Position numbers and translations under genes: made by a program. The notes under the pieces were generated by a model. That model saw nothing but the letters and a program-made list of their open reading frames with translations. It searched no databases and was not told where the DNA came from. Positions 8,520 through 16,088 of a stretch of 46,724 nt of DNA are shown here, one piece after another. Within the stretch, counting starts at the first letter, position 1; each line of letters opens with the position of its first letter. This stretch comes from Olavius sp. associated proteobacterium Delta 1 (GTDB lineage Bacteria; Desulfobacterota; Desulfobacteria; Desulfobacterales; JAFDCJ01), in NCBI GenBank assembly GCA_902749685.1, contig CACVKW010000423.1, positions 1 to 46,724 of the forward strand, written 5' to 3'.

Positions 8520-9893
8520 ATGCATGACGTGATTGTTATCGGAGGCGGCGCTGGCGGTTATGCCGCTGCAATTCGGGCCGCACAGCTGGGAGCTAATGTC
8601 GCTGTGGTGGAAAAAGATCAACTGGGCGGCGTGTGTGTCAACCGGGGCTGCATTCCGGTTAAATCATGGCTGAAGGCTGCTGAAACCCTGCGCCGCGTGC
8701 AGGGGGGGGAGGCCTTCGGCATCCAGGCAGCAGTCAAAAAGATTGACTTTAAAACCATCATTGAAAACAAGAACAGCTGCAGCGAAAAAATCCGGCTGGG
8801 TATGGAGGGCCTGCTGCAAAATAACGGCATCGAAGTCATCAGAGGCCATGCTGCCTTTAAAAACCCGGCCGAGATCGAGGTCGACGGCAAATCCTACCCG
8901 GCTAAAAAATTTGTCATCGCCAGCGGCGGGCACAGCGAGGTGCCGGACATCAAGGGGCTTTCCAAAGCGCTGCTGACCACTGACGAAATTCTTGACATGC
9001 AGCAGGTGCCCGCCTCGGTCCTGGTTTATGGTGACCAAACCATTGACGTCGAGATGGCAACTTTGCTGAACGCTTTCGGCAGCAAGGTTTACCTGGCCAC
9101 CGAAAACCGGCATGTGCTGCCGCATGAAGATCAAGATTCGGGCCAAAGACTGGGACAAGCCCTCAATAATGACGGTATTGAAGTCATCACCCGCTCGAGT
9201 CTGGCATCCGTCAAGGCGTCTAAAAAAGAATTTTCCTGTGAACTTGCCGGCAAAAAGAAAAGCCGTACCGTTAAAGTCGAACGGGTTTTGGCGGGTATCC
9301 GTAAACCGAATACCGACGATCTGGGCCTGGCGTTGGCCGGTATCCAGCTCAACGAGGACGGCGCCATCCGTGTGGACGAATATCTGAGCACAACCAATCG
9401 TGTTGTCTATGCTATCGGCGATGTTACCGGCGGTACCATGCAAAGCCACGCCGCATCCTCCATGGCGCTGAAGGCTTCCGAGAATGCTCTGGGCAAGAGA
9501 GAAAAGTTTGCCTTTGATCTGATTCCCAGGGGCACCTGGACTTTTCCGGAAGTGGCTTCGGTGGGCCTGACCGAAGAGCAGGCTGAGAATCAGGACCTGG
9601 ATATTGATGTCGGCTATTTTCCATACTCCATCAACGGCTATGCCATCGCACGCAATGAAACCTTCGGGGCGGTAAAGATTGTCACCGATTCCGAATACCG
9701 GATCATCTACGGGGTGCATATTGTCGGTCCGCATGCCACCGAGTTGATCGGTGAAGCCGTGCTGGCCATGCAGCTGGAATATACCACGGATGAGCTGGCC
9801 GCCAGTATGCGGATTCATCCCACATTTTCGGAAGCCGTGGTCGATGCCGCCCGGGATGCTGAAAAATGGGCCTTGTACCTGCCCAAGAAGTAA
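8520..9893 (+). CDS. E3-like dihydrolipoamide dehydrogenase with degenerate NAD-binding motif
   Basis: A 457-residue flavoprotein of the dihydrolipoamide dehydrogenase family, which reoxidises dihydrolipoyl groups. Intact parts: FAD motif GGGAGGYAA (8-16), redox-active Cys39 and Cys44 (CVNRGC), FAD-binding YAIGD (298-302), dimer-interface domain (about 340-457) and the His433/Glu438 dyad (HPTFSE). Odd part: the NAD-domain strand, normally GGGxIGxE, reads GDQTIDVE (171-178), and the later GRxPN motif reads GIRKPN with the Gly displaced. The disulfide chemistry is thus preserved while NAD binding looks impaired, so another electron acceptor is possible (inference). The start is supported by GTGGAGG about seven bases upstream. 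It could still be an ordinary E3 with weak NAD affinity. Confidence 0.88.
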   Translation: MHDVIVIGGGAGGYAAAIRAAQLGANVAVVEKDQLGGVCVNRGCIPVKSWLKAAETLRRVQGGEAFGIQAAVKKIDFKTIIENKNSCSEKIRLGMEGLLQNNGIEVIRGHAAFKNPAEIEVDGKSYPAKKFVIASGGHSEVPDIKGLSKALLTTDEILDMQQVPASVLVYGDQTIDVEMATLLNAFGSKVYLATENRHVLPHEDQDSGQRLGQALNNDGIEVITRSSLASVKASKKEFSCELAGKKKSRTVKVERVLAGIRKPNTDDLGLALAGIQLNEDGAIRVDEYLSTTNRVVYAIGDVTGGTMQSHAASSMALKASENALGKREKFAFDLIPRGTWTFPEVASVGLTEEQAENQDLDIDVGYFPYSINGYAIARNETFGAVKIVTDSEYRIIYGVHIVGPHATELIGEAVLAMQLEYTTDELAASMRIHPTFSEAVVDAARDAEKWALYLPKK

Positions 9894-9938
9894 AGGATAT
9901 TGTGGGGAACGGAAAAGTGGAATAATGGTCAATGGTTT

Positions 9939-10105
9939 CAGGTGTCAGTAAATACTGAATCCTGACAGCTGAATAAATAGCACCAGTTGGGTTGCAATTA
10001 TTGGCCAACAACGGTGGAAGAGAGTTTTTTCGCGAACGATTTTGACACAGTGGTTCGAATTCAGTTGCTGACACCTGACACCTGACACCCGAAACCTGAA
10101 ACCTT
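9939..10105. repeat. Intergenic inverted/tandem repeat before the cytochrome gene
   Basis: GGTTTCAGGTGTCAG (9939-9953) is inverted relative to the tandem CTGACACCTGACACCTGACA block and the following GAAACCTGAAACC (10069-10105). The repeat runs to within five bases of the next start codon. Confidence 0.6.
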
Positions 10106-10109
10106 AACA

Positions 10110-11870
10110 ATGTCTCTCTGGAAAAATTTCATAATAGTCACGATTCCAGTTCTTAACCTGCTGTGGTTACCGGCCGGCGTTGAAGGTTCGTGGCTGATTG
10201 ACCATGAGCGTTTTCACATATCCGTTCACGGACAGCTGTCCTGTCAGGATTGCCACATCAATATCAGCATGAAAAGCCGCCATCCGGATCCGGCCGATGT
10301 CAATCGAAGCGTAACGGATTTTTTTCAAGCTGACCACTGTGCGGCCTGCCATGAAGATATAATTGAGGAGATCGTCGAAGGTAGCCACGCCGGTCAGGAT
10401 GCGATGCCCTGGCAGCGATTTGACACTTGCATTGCGTGTCACAATCCGCACTATCAGGTCCGTGAAAGCGAGGATACCGCCGGGGCGATACTCAGCCGGC
10501 CGGTCAAGGAAAAATGCAGCCAGTGCCACGATTTTCAAGCCAAACTGCCTGAATTTGCAGGCGTAGATCAGCAATGCCTGGCGTGTCACCTGGCCGTATC
10601 CGGCGCTGAATCCCGGACCGTGCGCCAAACCGCTGATCTTTGTTTTCACTGCCACAGCACCGAAAATCGTCAGGTCGATTCATTTCCCTTGATTGATGAA
10701 CTACGATATGCCTCGACACCGCACACGGATGTTAACTGCCTGGTCTGTCACCCCCGGGCCGCGGCCTTCGAACACGGCGATCAGGCACCGGGGGCCTGCA
10801 GTCAGTGCCACCGGCCTCACGACGAAAAGAAAACCCACGACCTGCACGCCGCCGTGACCTGCGGCGTCTGCCACCTCAACGGCATAGAGCCGGCAAGAGA
10901 TCCAGACAGCAGACAGATTGGGTGGCGCAGTCCTCGCCGTGCGGATCGGGTCAGTCCGATTCACCAGATGCAAATGCCGCAAAAGGATGAATCCTGCCGC
11001 AGCTGTCACACCCGTGACAATGAAATCGGTGCGGCTGCCATGGTCCTTCCGGCCAAAAGCATTATCTGTATGCCGTGCCATGCGGCGACCTTATCCGTCG
11101 GCGACACCGTCACGGCGCTATCGCTGCTGCTCTTTTGCGCCGGGTTGATCGTCATCGGATCCGTGTGGTTTTCCGGCGGAAATCAAATGGTCGGCACCGG
11201 GCCCAAGCTGGCCCAATCGATCAGGGCGGTTTCGGGTGCCATTTTTTCAAGGCGGATCCTGGCGATAGTTAACAGCCTGATTTTGGACGGATTGCTGCAG
11301 CGCCGTCTTTTCCGGATATCAAAGGAACGCTGGTTGTTGCATGCCTTGATTTTCTATCCGTTCTTATTCCGGTTCATCTGGGGGTTGTTGGCACTGATCG
11401 CCTCACTGCAGTGGCCCCAGTGGTCCGCAACCTGGGCGATGCTGGACAAAAATGATTCGCTGAACGCTTTTTTATTTGACCTCAGCGGCATGATGGTCAT
11501 AGTAGGCATTATCGGCATGATTATTCGCAGGGTGGAGAAGCGGTCGGATGCGGCATTTTCCAAATTGCCGGCGGCCGACTGGCCGGCCTATGCCCTTTTG
11601 GGCGGTATCATGATAGCCGGTTTCGTTCTGGAAGGTATGCGGATGGCCATGACGGGCAGTCCGGATGGTGCGTCCTATGCCTTTGTCGGTGACGCGATCA
11701 GCCGTTTGCTGGCCGGTTTCGAGCTGACGGGCATTTACGGGTACGTGTGGTACCTGCACGCGGTTCTCACCGGCGCATTTATCGTTTATCTCCCGTTCAG
11801 CCGGATGTTGCATATGATCATGGCACCGATAGTTATGGCGATGAATGCGGCAACGAATTCCCAAAATTGA
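10110..11870 (+). CDS. Undecahaem cytochrome c fused to NarI/DsrM-like cytochrome b membrane domain
   Basis: A 586-residue membrane electron carrier. A Sec-type signal or anchor (about 5-20) precedes a periplasmic region with 11 CXXCH haem c sites, beginning at Cys45, 77, 107, 136, 156, 178, 210, 230, 251, 296 and 320. Five hydrophobic segments follow (about 334-354, 408-430, 453-472, 493-510, 544-575). His411, His550 and His568 are candidate haem b ligands, as in NarI/DsrM/HdrE-like quinone-linked subunits. It probably moves electrons between membrane quinone, periplasmic haems and the cytoplasmic HdrD-like partner encoded at 12785. There is no clear ribosome site before the ATG. The fold of the haem part cannot be named from motifs alone. 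Confidence 0.85.
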   Translation: MSLWKNFIIVTIPVLNLLWLPAGVEGSWLIDHERFHISVHGQLSCQDCHINISMKSRHPDPADVNRSVTDFFQADHCAACHEDIIEEIVEGSHAGQDAMPWQRFDTCIACHNPHYQVRESEDTAGAILSRPVKEKCSQCHDFQAKLPEFAGVDQQCLACHLAVSGAESRTVRQTADLCFHCHSTENRQVDSFPLIDELRYASTPHTDVNCLVCHPRAAAFEHGDQAPGACSQCHRPHDEKKTHDLHAAVTCGVCHLNGIEPARDPDSRQIGWRSPRRADRVSPIHQMQMPQKDESCRSCHTRDNEIGAAAMVLPAKSIICMPCHAATLSVGDTVTALSLLLFCAGLIVIGSVWFSGGNQMVGTGPKLAQSIRAVSGAIFSRRILAIVNSLILDGLLQRRLFRISKERWLLHALIFYPFLFRFIWGLLALIASLQWPQWSATWAMLDKNDSLNAFLFDLSGMMVIVGIIGMIIRRVEKRSDAAFSKLPAADWPAYALLGGIMIAGFVLEGMRMAMTGSPDGASYAFVGDAISRLLAGFELTGIYGYVWYLHAVLTGAFIVYLPFSRMLHMIMAPIVMAMNAATNSQN

Positions 11871-11914
11871 TTGAAAGATCAGAGAAAATGAATGGATTCG
11901 AGCATTTCTTATTT

Positions 11915-12109
11915 GACAGGATCAACGGGATAAACAGGATATTTTTTCGTGAAGATCTTGATGACAGCCAGCAATGACGATTGTTTGTAAAGAATTGAAT
12001 TGCATCTGACCAATTGGGGCTTTTCGAACAACATCAATTGCTTTATTAATATCCAGGTTGATATTACCTAATAATTTAACTGAATCCTGTGAATCTTGTC
12101 AATCCTGTC
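11915..12109. repeat. Intergenic inverted repeat between cytochrome and lipoyl carrier
   Basis: The 26-base arms at 11915-11940 (starts GACAGGATCAACGGGAT) and 12084-12109 (ends AATCCTGTC) are reverse complements at about 20 of 26 positions. Repeats of this CAGGAT/ATCCTG type are scattered in many bacterial genomes. Confidence 0.6.
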
Positions 12110-12129
12110 CAAAAAAAGGAGACTGATTT

Positions 12130-12549
12130 ATGGAAATCCAGGGTTACAACATGCCCGACAATCTTTACTATGAGGAAAATCACTACTGGATCCGGGTCGA
12201 GGGCGACATTCTGGTGATGGGAATGGATGATTTTGCCCGGCAGATGGCCGGCGAAATCGTGTATGTTCAGCTGCCCTTTGAAGGCAAAAAGCTTAAAAAA
12301 GGCAAAAAGTTCGCTCAAGTGGAATCCGGCAAGTGGCTGGGGAAAATTTTCGCCCCGGTCAACGGGGAACTGGTCGAAAGCAACGAAGAGCTGGAAGCCA
12401 GCGCCAGCATCATCAATGAAGATTGCTACGGGGCCGGTTGGATGTATAAGATCCAACCTTCCGACATGGCTGAAATCGATGAGTTGATTCGTGGGCCGGA
12501 GGCGGTGGAGAAATGGATGCTGGCCGACATCGAAAAATATAAAAAATAA
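12130..12549 (+). CDS. GcvH-like lipoyl carrier protein
   Basis: A 139-residue protein of the glycine-cleavage H family: an N-terminal NLYYEENHYWIRVEGD segment, then the lipoyl hammerhead with Lys68 in VESGKWLGKIFAPVNGE as the predicted lipoylation site, then the C-terminal helix region (GWMYKIQP). AGGAG lies about eight bases before the ATG. No gcvT or gcvP accompanies it. It lies between a cytochrome and an HdrD-like protein and shortly before a lipoate ligase. In sulfur-oxidising sHdr systems, GcvH-like lipoate-binding proteins (LbpA) accompany Hdr-like proteins, and this context recalls that. I therefore read it as a dithiol/disulfide carrier for the Hdr module (inference) and not as a glycine-cleavage protein. 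Confidence 0.85.
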   Translation: MEIQGYNMPDNLYYEENHYWIRVEGDILVMGMDDFARQMAGEIVYVQLPFEGKKLKKGKKFAQVESGKWLGKIFAPVNGELVESNEELEASASIINEDCYGAGWMYKIQPSDMAEIDELIRGPEAVEKWMLADIEKYKK

Positions 12550-12784
12550 AATCGCTGCGCGCTTTTACGTCTTGCGGCTGCGCCGCAATGGTTTAGGCGG
12601 ACAATTTCTTAATTTAAACTAATTGGGTGAGAATTTTTCATCAGCTATAAAATAGCCAATTCTTGTTATTAATGTGATTTTCCCCTGCGCCTTTCGCCGT
12701 GTGCCCTGCGCCACTGTGAGAAGGTAAATGATCTTGGGGTGGTAAAAGCCATGATAATTTTCCATTGGTTAATGTCTAAAACCT
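12550..12784. other. Gap before HdrD-like gene
   Basis: 235 bases with no gene. It includes a degenerate CGC-rich patch (about 12680-12715, TGCGCC/CGCCGTG/TGCGCC units) like that upstream of E3. No ribosome site is evident before the next ATG. Confidence 0.4.
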
Positions 12785-13972
12785 ATGTCCCAAAGCGACT
12801 ATAGCATTAGAGAAATTTTTCAGCTGGAGGCTTGCACCAACTGTTGCCAGTGTGCTGATGTCTGTCCGGCGGTGTCGGCAAGTGAAGATGGACAGTTGTC
12901 CGGTATCTATCGCCTTGCTGAGCTGCGCAGGATCATGCGGTCGCGTTCGGGAATATTGCGGCGGTTCTTTGGCCGCAGGGCACCTTCAGCCGAGCAGCTC
13001 AAGCAGTTCAGTGAAACCGTTTACCGCTGCACGCTTTGCGGGCGCTGCCAGCAGAGCTGCCCCTCCGGAATTATGCTGCGTGACCTGTGGCTGTCGCTGC
13101 GCCAGGACCTGGTGCACTCCGCGGCTTACCCCAAGAAAGTGGATATGATCCGGCAAAACGTGGCCGGCAGTCACAATGTTTTTGACGAAGACAATGAAGA
13201 ACGTGCGGACTGGGTCGAGGATCTGCGGGATCCACCCGAGCACGGCTATGTCAAAGACCGGGCGGATGTGGTCTATTTTACGGGCTGTGTGGCAGCCTAT
13301 TTTCCCATGGCGCAGCAGATTCCCCTGGCGCTGTCAGCCGTTTTCGATGCCGCCGGGGTGGATTTTACCCTGCTGGCCGAAGAAGAATGGTGCTGCGGGT
13401 TTCCACTGTTGGGCGCCGGATTGCGCGACAATCTTAAAGACCTTATCGCCCACAATATCACAGCGGTGCAGGCCAAAGGTGCCCGCAAAGTGGTGTTTGC
13501 CTGTCCTTCCTGTTACCAGATGTGGCGAGAACATTATCCGCATGATTTTGAAATTTATCATGTCACCCAGTATCTCCACCAATTGATCAGCAGTGGTGAT
13601 TTGATCCTCAAGGCGCTCGATCTGACCGTCACTTACCACGACCCCTGCGATCTGGGTCGCGGCAGCCGGGAATATGATGCCCCGCGCCGGGTTATCGGCG
13701 CCATTCCCGGTGTTGAGCTGGTTGAGATGCCTCACAATCGAGAAAATTGCCTGTGCTGCGGCGGCGGAGGCAACCTGGAGATGATTGACAGCAGCCTGTC
13801 CGGCGAGATCGCCAAAGCAAAGATCGATGAGGTGACGGGCACCGGTGCACAGACCGTCGTAACCGCCTGCCAGCAGTGTGTGCGCACCATGAACACATAC
13901 GTTCGCCGCAACAAACTGGGCATAGAAGTGATGGACATCGTTCAGCTCGTTCAAAAAGCGATAGACGGGTAA
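12785..13972 (+). CDS. HdrD-like iron-sulfur disulfide/dithiol oxidoreductase subunit
   Basis: A 395-residue cytoplasmic protein with two N-terminal [4Fe-4S] motifs (Cys17-20-23-27 and Cys82-85-88-92) and two complete CCG domains: Cys168, Cys203-Cys204, Cys240/243; and Cys288, Cys324-Cys325, Cys362/365. This is the architecture of HdrD, DsrK and TmcB, where CCG domains hold special clusters acting on disulfides. The membrane partner is expected to be a cytochrome b protein, and one is encoded upstream at 10110. The gene between them encodes a lipoyl carrier, so lipoamide is a reasonable candidate substrate (inference). Alternatives are a DsrK/TmcB-like role in sulfate respiration or a glycolate/lactate-oxidase-type Fe-S subunit; no flavin partner is adjacent. 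Confidence 0.88.
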   Translation: MSQSDYSIREIFQLEACTNCCQCADVCPAVSASEDGQLSGIYRLAELRRIMRSRSGILRRFFGRRAPSAEQLKQFSETVYRCTLCGRCQQSCPSGIMLRDLWLSLRQDLVHSAAYPKKVDMIRQNVAGSHNVFDEDNEERADWVEDLRDPPEHGYVKDRADVVYFTGCVAAYFPMAQQIPLALSAVFDAAGVDFTLLAEEEWCCGFPLLGAGLRDNLKDLIAHNITAVQAKGARKVVFACPSCYQMWREHYPHDFEIYHVTQYLHQLISSGDLILKALDLTVTYHDPCDLGRGSREYDAPRRVIGAIPGVELVEMPHNRENCLCCGGGGNLEMIDSSLSGEIAKAKIDEVTGTGAQTVVTACQQCVRTMNTYVRRNKLGIEVMDIVQLVQKAIDG

Positions 13973-14000
13973 ACTTATGAAACTACATGAAAATAAAATA

Positions 14001-14110
14001 GCGAACCGCAGAATGTCGAAGAGTGGTTTCGCTTCTCTCAGTCTTTTTAAAGATAGATAGAATACCTTACTTCGACATTCGACATTCATTTTTCGATATT
14101 CGATATTCGC
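14001..14110. repeat. Intergenic inverted repeat, family A copy 2
   Basis: Starts GCGAACCGCAGAATGTCGAA and ends in tandem TTCGATATTCGATATTCGC, like the copy at 6691-6831. Followed at about 14163-14195 by CTGAACC/TTGAACC tandem units. Confidence 0.7.
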
Positions 14111-14249
14111 TTTTTCAGAGTTTTTTCTACGATCAGACTGGACGCTCGCGACCAGCGGCGGGGCTGAACCCTGAACCTTGAACCATTGAACCTTAGTAGG
14201 AAATATGCCCGTAATGCAATCAAAGCGTATGTGAGGAGCCGTATATCCC

Positions 14250-15299
14250 ATGGAATTATTTAACTTAGGAAAGATCCCCTGGGCAGAAACCCAGCTTATC
14301 TATCATTCCCTGGCTTTGCTGGGCAGAGAGGCTTTATGCCTTGTCTCACCGGCCTCTCCCTACGTCTGCATCGGATATCAGCAGGATTTAGCGCAGGAGG
14401 TTGACCTGGCATTTTGTCGTACGCACAACATTCCGATCTTTCGCCGTGAAGTCGGTGGCGGGGCTGTCTTTCTGGATGGCAACCAGCTGTTCTTTCACCT
14501 GATTCTCAAACGCAACAACCCCATCGCCCCCAAACGCATCGACGCGTTTTATCAAAAATTTCTACAACCCGTAATCGATGTTCACCACCGAATCGGCATC
14601 CCGGCCAAATATAAGCCGGTCAATGACCTGGTCGTCCAAAACCGTAAAATTTCGGGAACCGGCGCCGGGGAAATCGGTGACAGCATTGTGTTTGTCGGCA
14701 ACCTCATCTTGGATTTTGACTATGACACCATGGCACGGGTCTTGAAAATTCCCGATGAAAAATTTCGCGATAAGGTCAAAAAATCCATCGAAGAGAACTT
14801 GAGCACGATTCGCCGGGAACTCGGTGAGGCGCAATCCGACCAATGGGATGAAGATACCTTGAACAATATGCTGGCCGAAGAATTCGAAAAGTTGCTGGGT
14901 CCCATGAACCCTGCGGGGAAAGACAGCCTGCTGACCGATATGATGCAGGCGTTGAAATTGACGATGATGGGCGATGATTGGCTTTACCGCAGGGGTAAAC
15001 AAATCCGCGGGCGGGTCGTGAAAGTCCGGTCGGGGTTTGAAGTGGTTCAGCGAATGCACAAGGCAACCGGCGGTTTGCTAAGAGCTGAATTTTTCGTTAA
15101 GGACGGGCGGTTTAAGGAAATGGCCATATCCGGTGACTTTTTTTGTTTTCCGAAGAACACGGTCAGCCGTCTGGAGGCGGCCGTCGAAGGTTCGCCGGTC
15201 AAAGAGATTGCCAAGGTGGTCACTGATTTTTACCAGACGGGTTACTTTGAATTGCCGGGGGTAGAGATAGATGACTGGATGCACGTATTTAAGATCTGA
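14250..15299 (+). CDS. lplA: Lipoate-protein ligase
   Basis: A 349-residue ligase that activates lipoate with ATP and attaches it to lysines of lipoyl domains. The catalytic domain shows RREVGGGAVFLD (65-76, the RRxxGGGxVxHD lipoate/AMP-binding motif with Leu75 in the position before Asp) and the conserved KISGTGAGE with Lys133. A C-terminal accessory domain (about 250-349) is present, as in LplA. Its likely clients here are the E2 lipoyl domain (Lys43) and the GcvH-like carrier (Lys68). No lipA, lipB or radical-SAM lipoate synthase is in the window, so lipoate is scavenged or made elsewhere. GAGGAG lies about 11 bases before the ATG. LplA-type ligases also accompany sHdr clusters in sulfur oxidisers. 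Confidence 0.9.
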   Translation: MELFNLGKIPWAETQLIYHSLALLGREALCLVSPASPYVCIGYQQDLAQEVDLAFCRTHNIPIFRREVGGGAVFLDGNQLFFHLILKRNNPIAPKRIDAFYQKFLQPVIDVHHRIGIPAKYKPVNDLVVQNRKISGTGAGEIGDSIVFVGNLILDFDYDTMARVLKIPDEKFRDKVKKSIEENLSTIRRELGEAQSDQWDEDTLNNMLAEEFEKLLGPMNPAGKDSLLTDMMQALKLTMMGDDWLYRRGKQIRGRVVKVRSGFEVVQRMHKATGGLLRAEFFVKDGRFKEMAISGDFFCFPKNTVSRLEAAVEGSPVKEIAKVVTDFYQTGYFELPGVEIDDWMHVFKI

Positions 15300-15350
15300 T
15301 ATTCAATCATGCTTATTGAAACTGCTAAAGATAATGAAAGGAAGTTTGTC

Positions 15351-16007
15351 ATGAGAAATTACGGCAGTATTAGACGTGAGGTGTTAGACAGCAGCCGCTG
15401 GCTGGCCGAGCATGGGTATCTGGGTCAGTTGAGCAGCGGCGGAAACATCTCTGTGAGAGTGCCGGGTGAAAAAATCGTTGCCATCACGCCTTCGGGACGG
15501 TCCTATTTCTCGCTGGACCTTGAGGATATCTGTGTCATTGATTTAGATCTCAACTCCATCGAGGGTAGCTTATCACCATCCATTGAGGCGGCGATGCATG
15601 TCGGCGTTTACCAGCATCGATCTGATGTCAATGCCGTCATTCACACCCATCAGCCGTTTACCAGCACCCTGGCGATTATCAACAAACCGATTCCGGCCCT
15701 GTTTGATGAGATTGCCGTTGAAATTGGTCACGAGGTGGAAATCATACCGTATGCATTTTCCGGCAGTCCGGAGCTAGTGTCCAACGTCACCGGCAAACTG
15801 GGCAATGCCTGTCATTGCTACCTCGTTCAAAATCATGGTGCATTAAGTCTGGGGGCCGACATGCAGCGCGCCATGAGAAATTCGGAACTGCTGGAAAATG
15901 TTGCTCAGATCTATTATCACGCGCTGGCGACCGGTGAGGAGATTCAAAAGCTGCCGCCAGCCGCCATAGATTACTTTTCTGATATGCGCAAGTTGAGATT
16001 CAAGTAG
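15351..16007 (+). CDS. Class II aldolase/adducin-family protein
   Basis: A 218-residue protein (counted from ATG 15351, preceded by AAGGAAG) of the fuculose-phosphate aldolase/ribulose-phosphate epimerase family. Visible motifs: GGNISVRV near the N-terminus, the zinc-binding HTHQPF, and the third zinc His in QNHGALSLG. Family members split 1-phospho-ketoses or related acids into dihydroxyacetone phosphate or pyruvate plus an aldehyde. It is the last plus-strand gene of the cluster and could feed a C3 product towards the dehydrogenase (inference). Specific substrate unknown. Confidence 0.85.
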   Translation: MRNYGSIRREVLDSSRWLAEHGYLGQLSSGGNISVRVPGEKIVAITPSGRSYFSLDLEDICVIDLDLNSIEGSLSPSIEAAMHVGVYQHRSDVNAVIHTHQPFTSTLAIINKPIPALFDEIAVEIGHEVEIIPYAFSGSPELVSNVTGKLGNACHCYLVQNHGALSLGADMQRAMRNSELLENVAQIYYHALATGEEIQKLPPAAIDYFSDMRKLRFK

Positions 16008-16088
16008 AAATAAAAGTCGCCGTGATTTTATTTCGCGCTCCGGTTTCAGACAACATGTTGCCAGAAAGAACCTGAATGCCGGCCGGGA

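Noticed and set aside
4662..9893. Firm assignment as acetoin dehydrogenase or pyruvate dehydrogenase
   Set aside because: The E1 alpha active-site loop is atypical and no acetoin-specific partner (AcoX, AcoK) is present; substrate left open.
8664..9932. Long open frame (422 residues) on the minus strand opposite E3
   Set aside because: It mirrors the E3 codons, has no family motifs and no ribosome site; the plus-strand E3 has clear cofactor motifs.
12130..12549. Glycine cleavage system H protein as the biological role
   Set aside because: Family membership is right, but no gcvT/gcvP is present and the context is redox; I kept only the family-level name.
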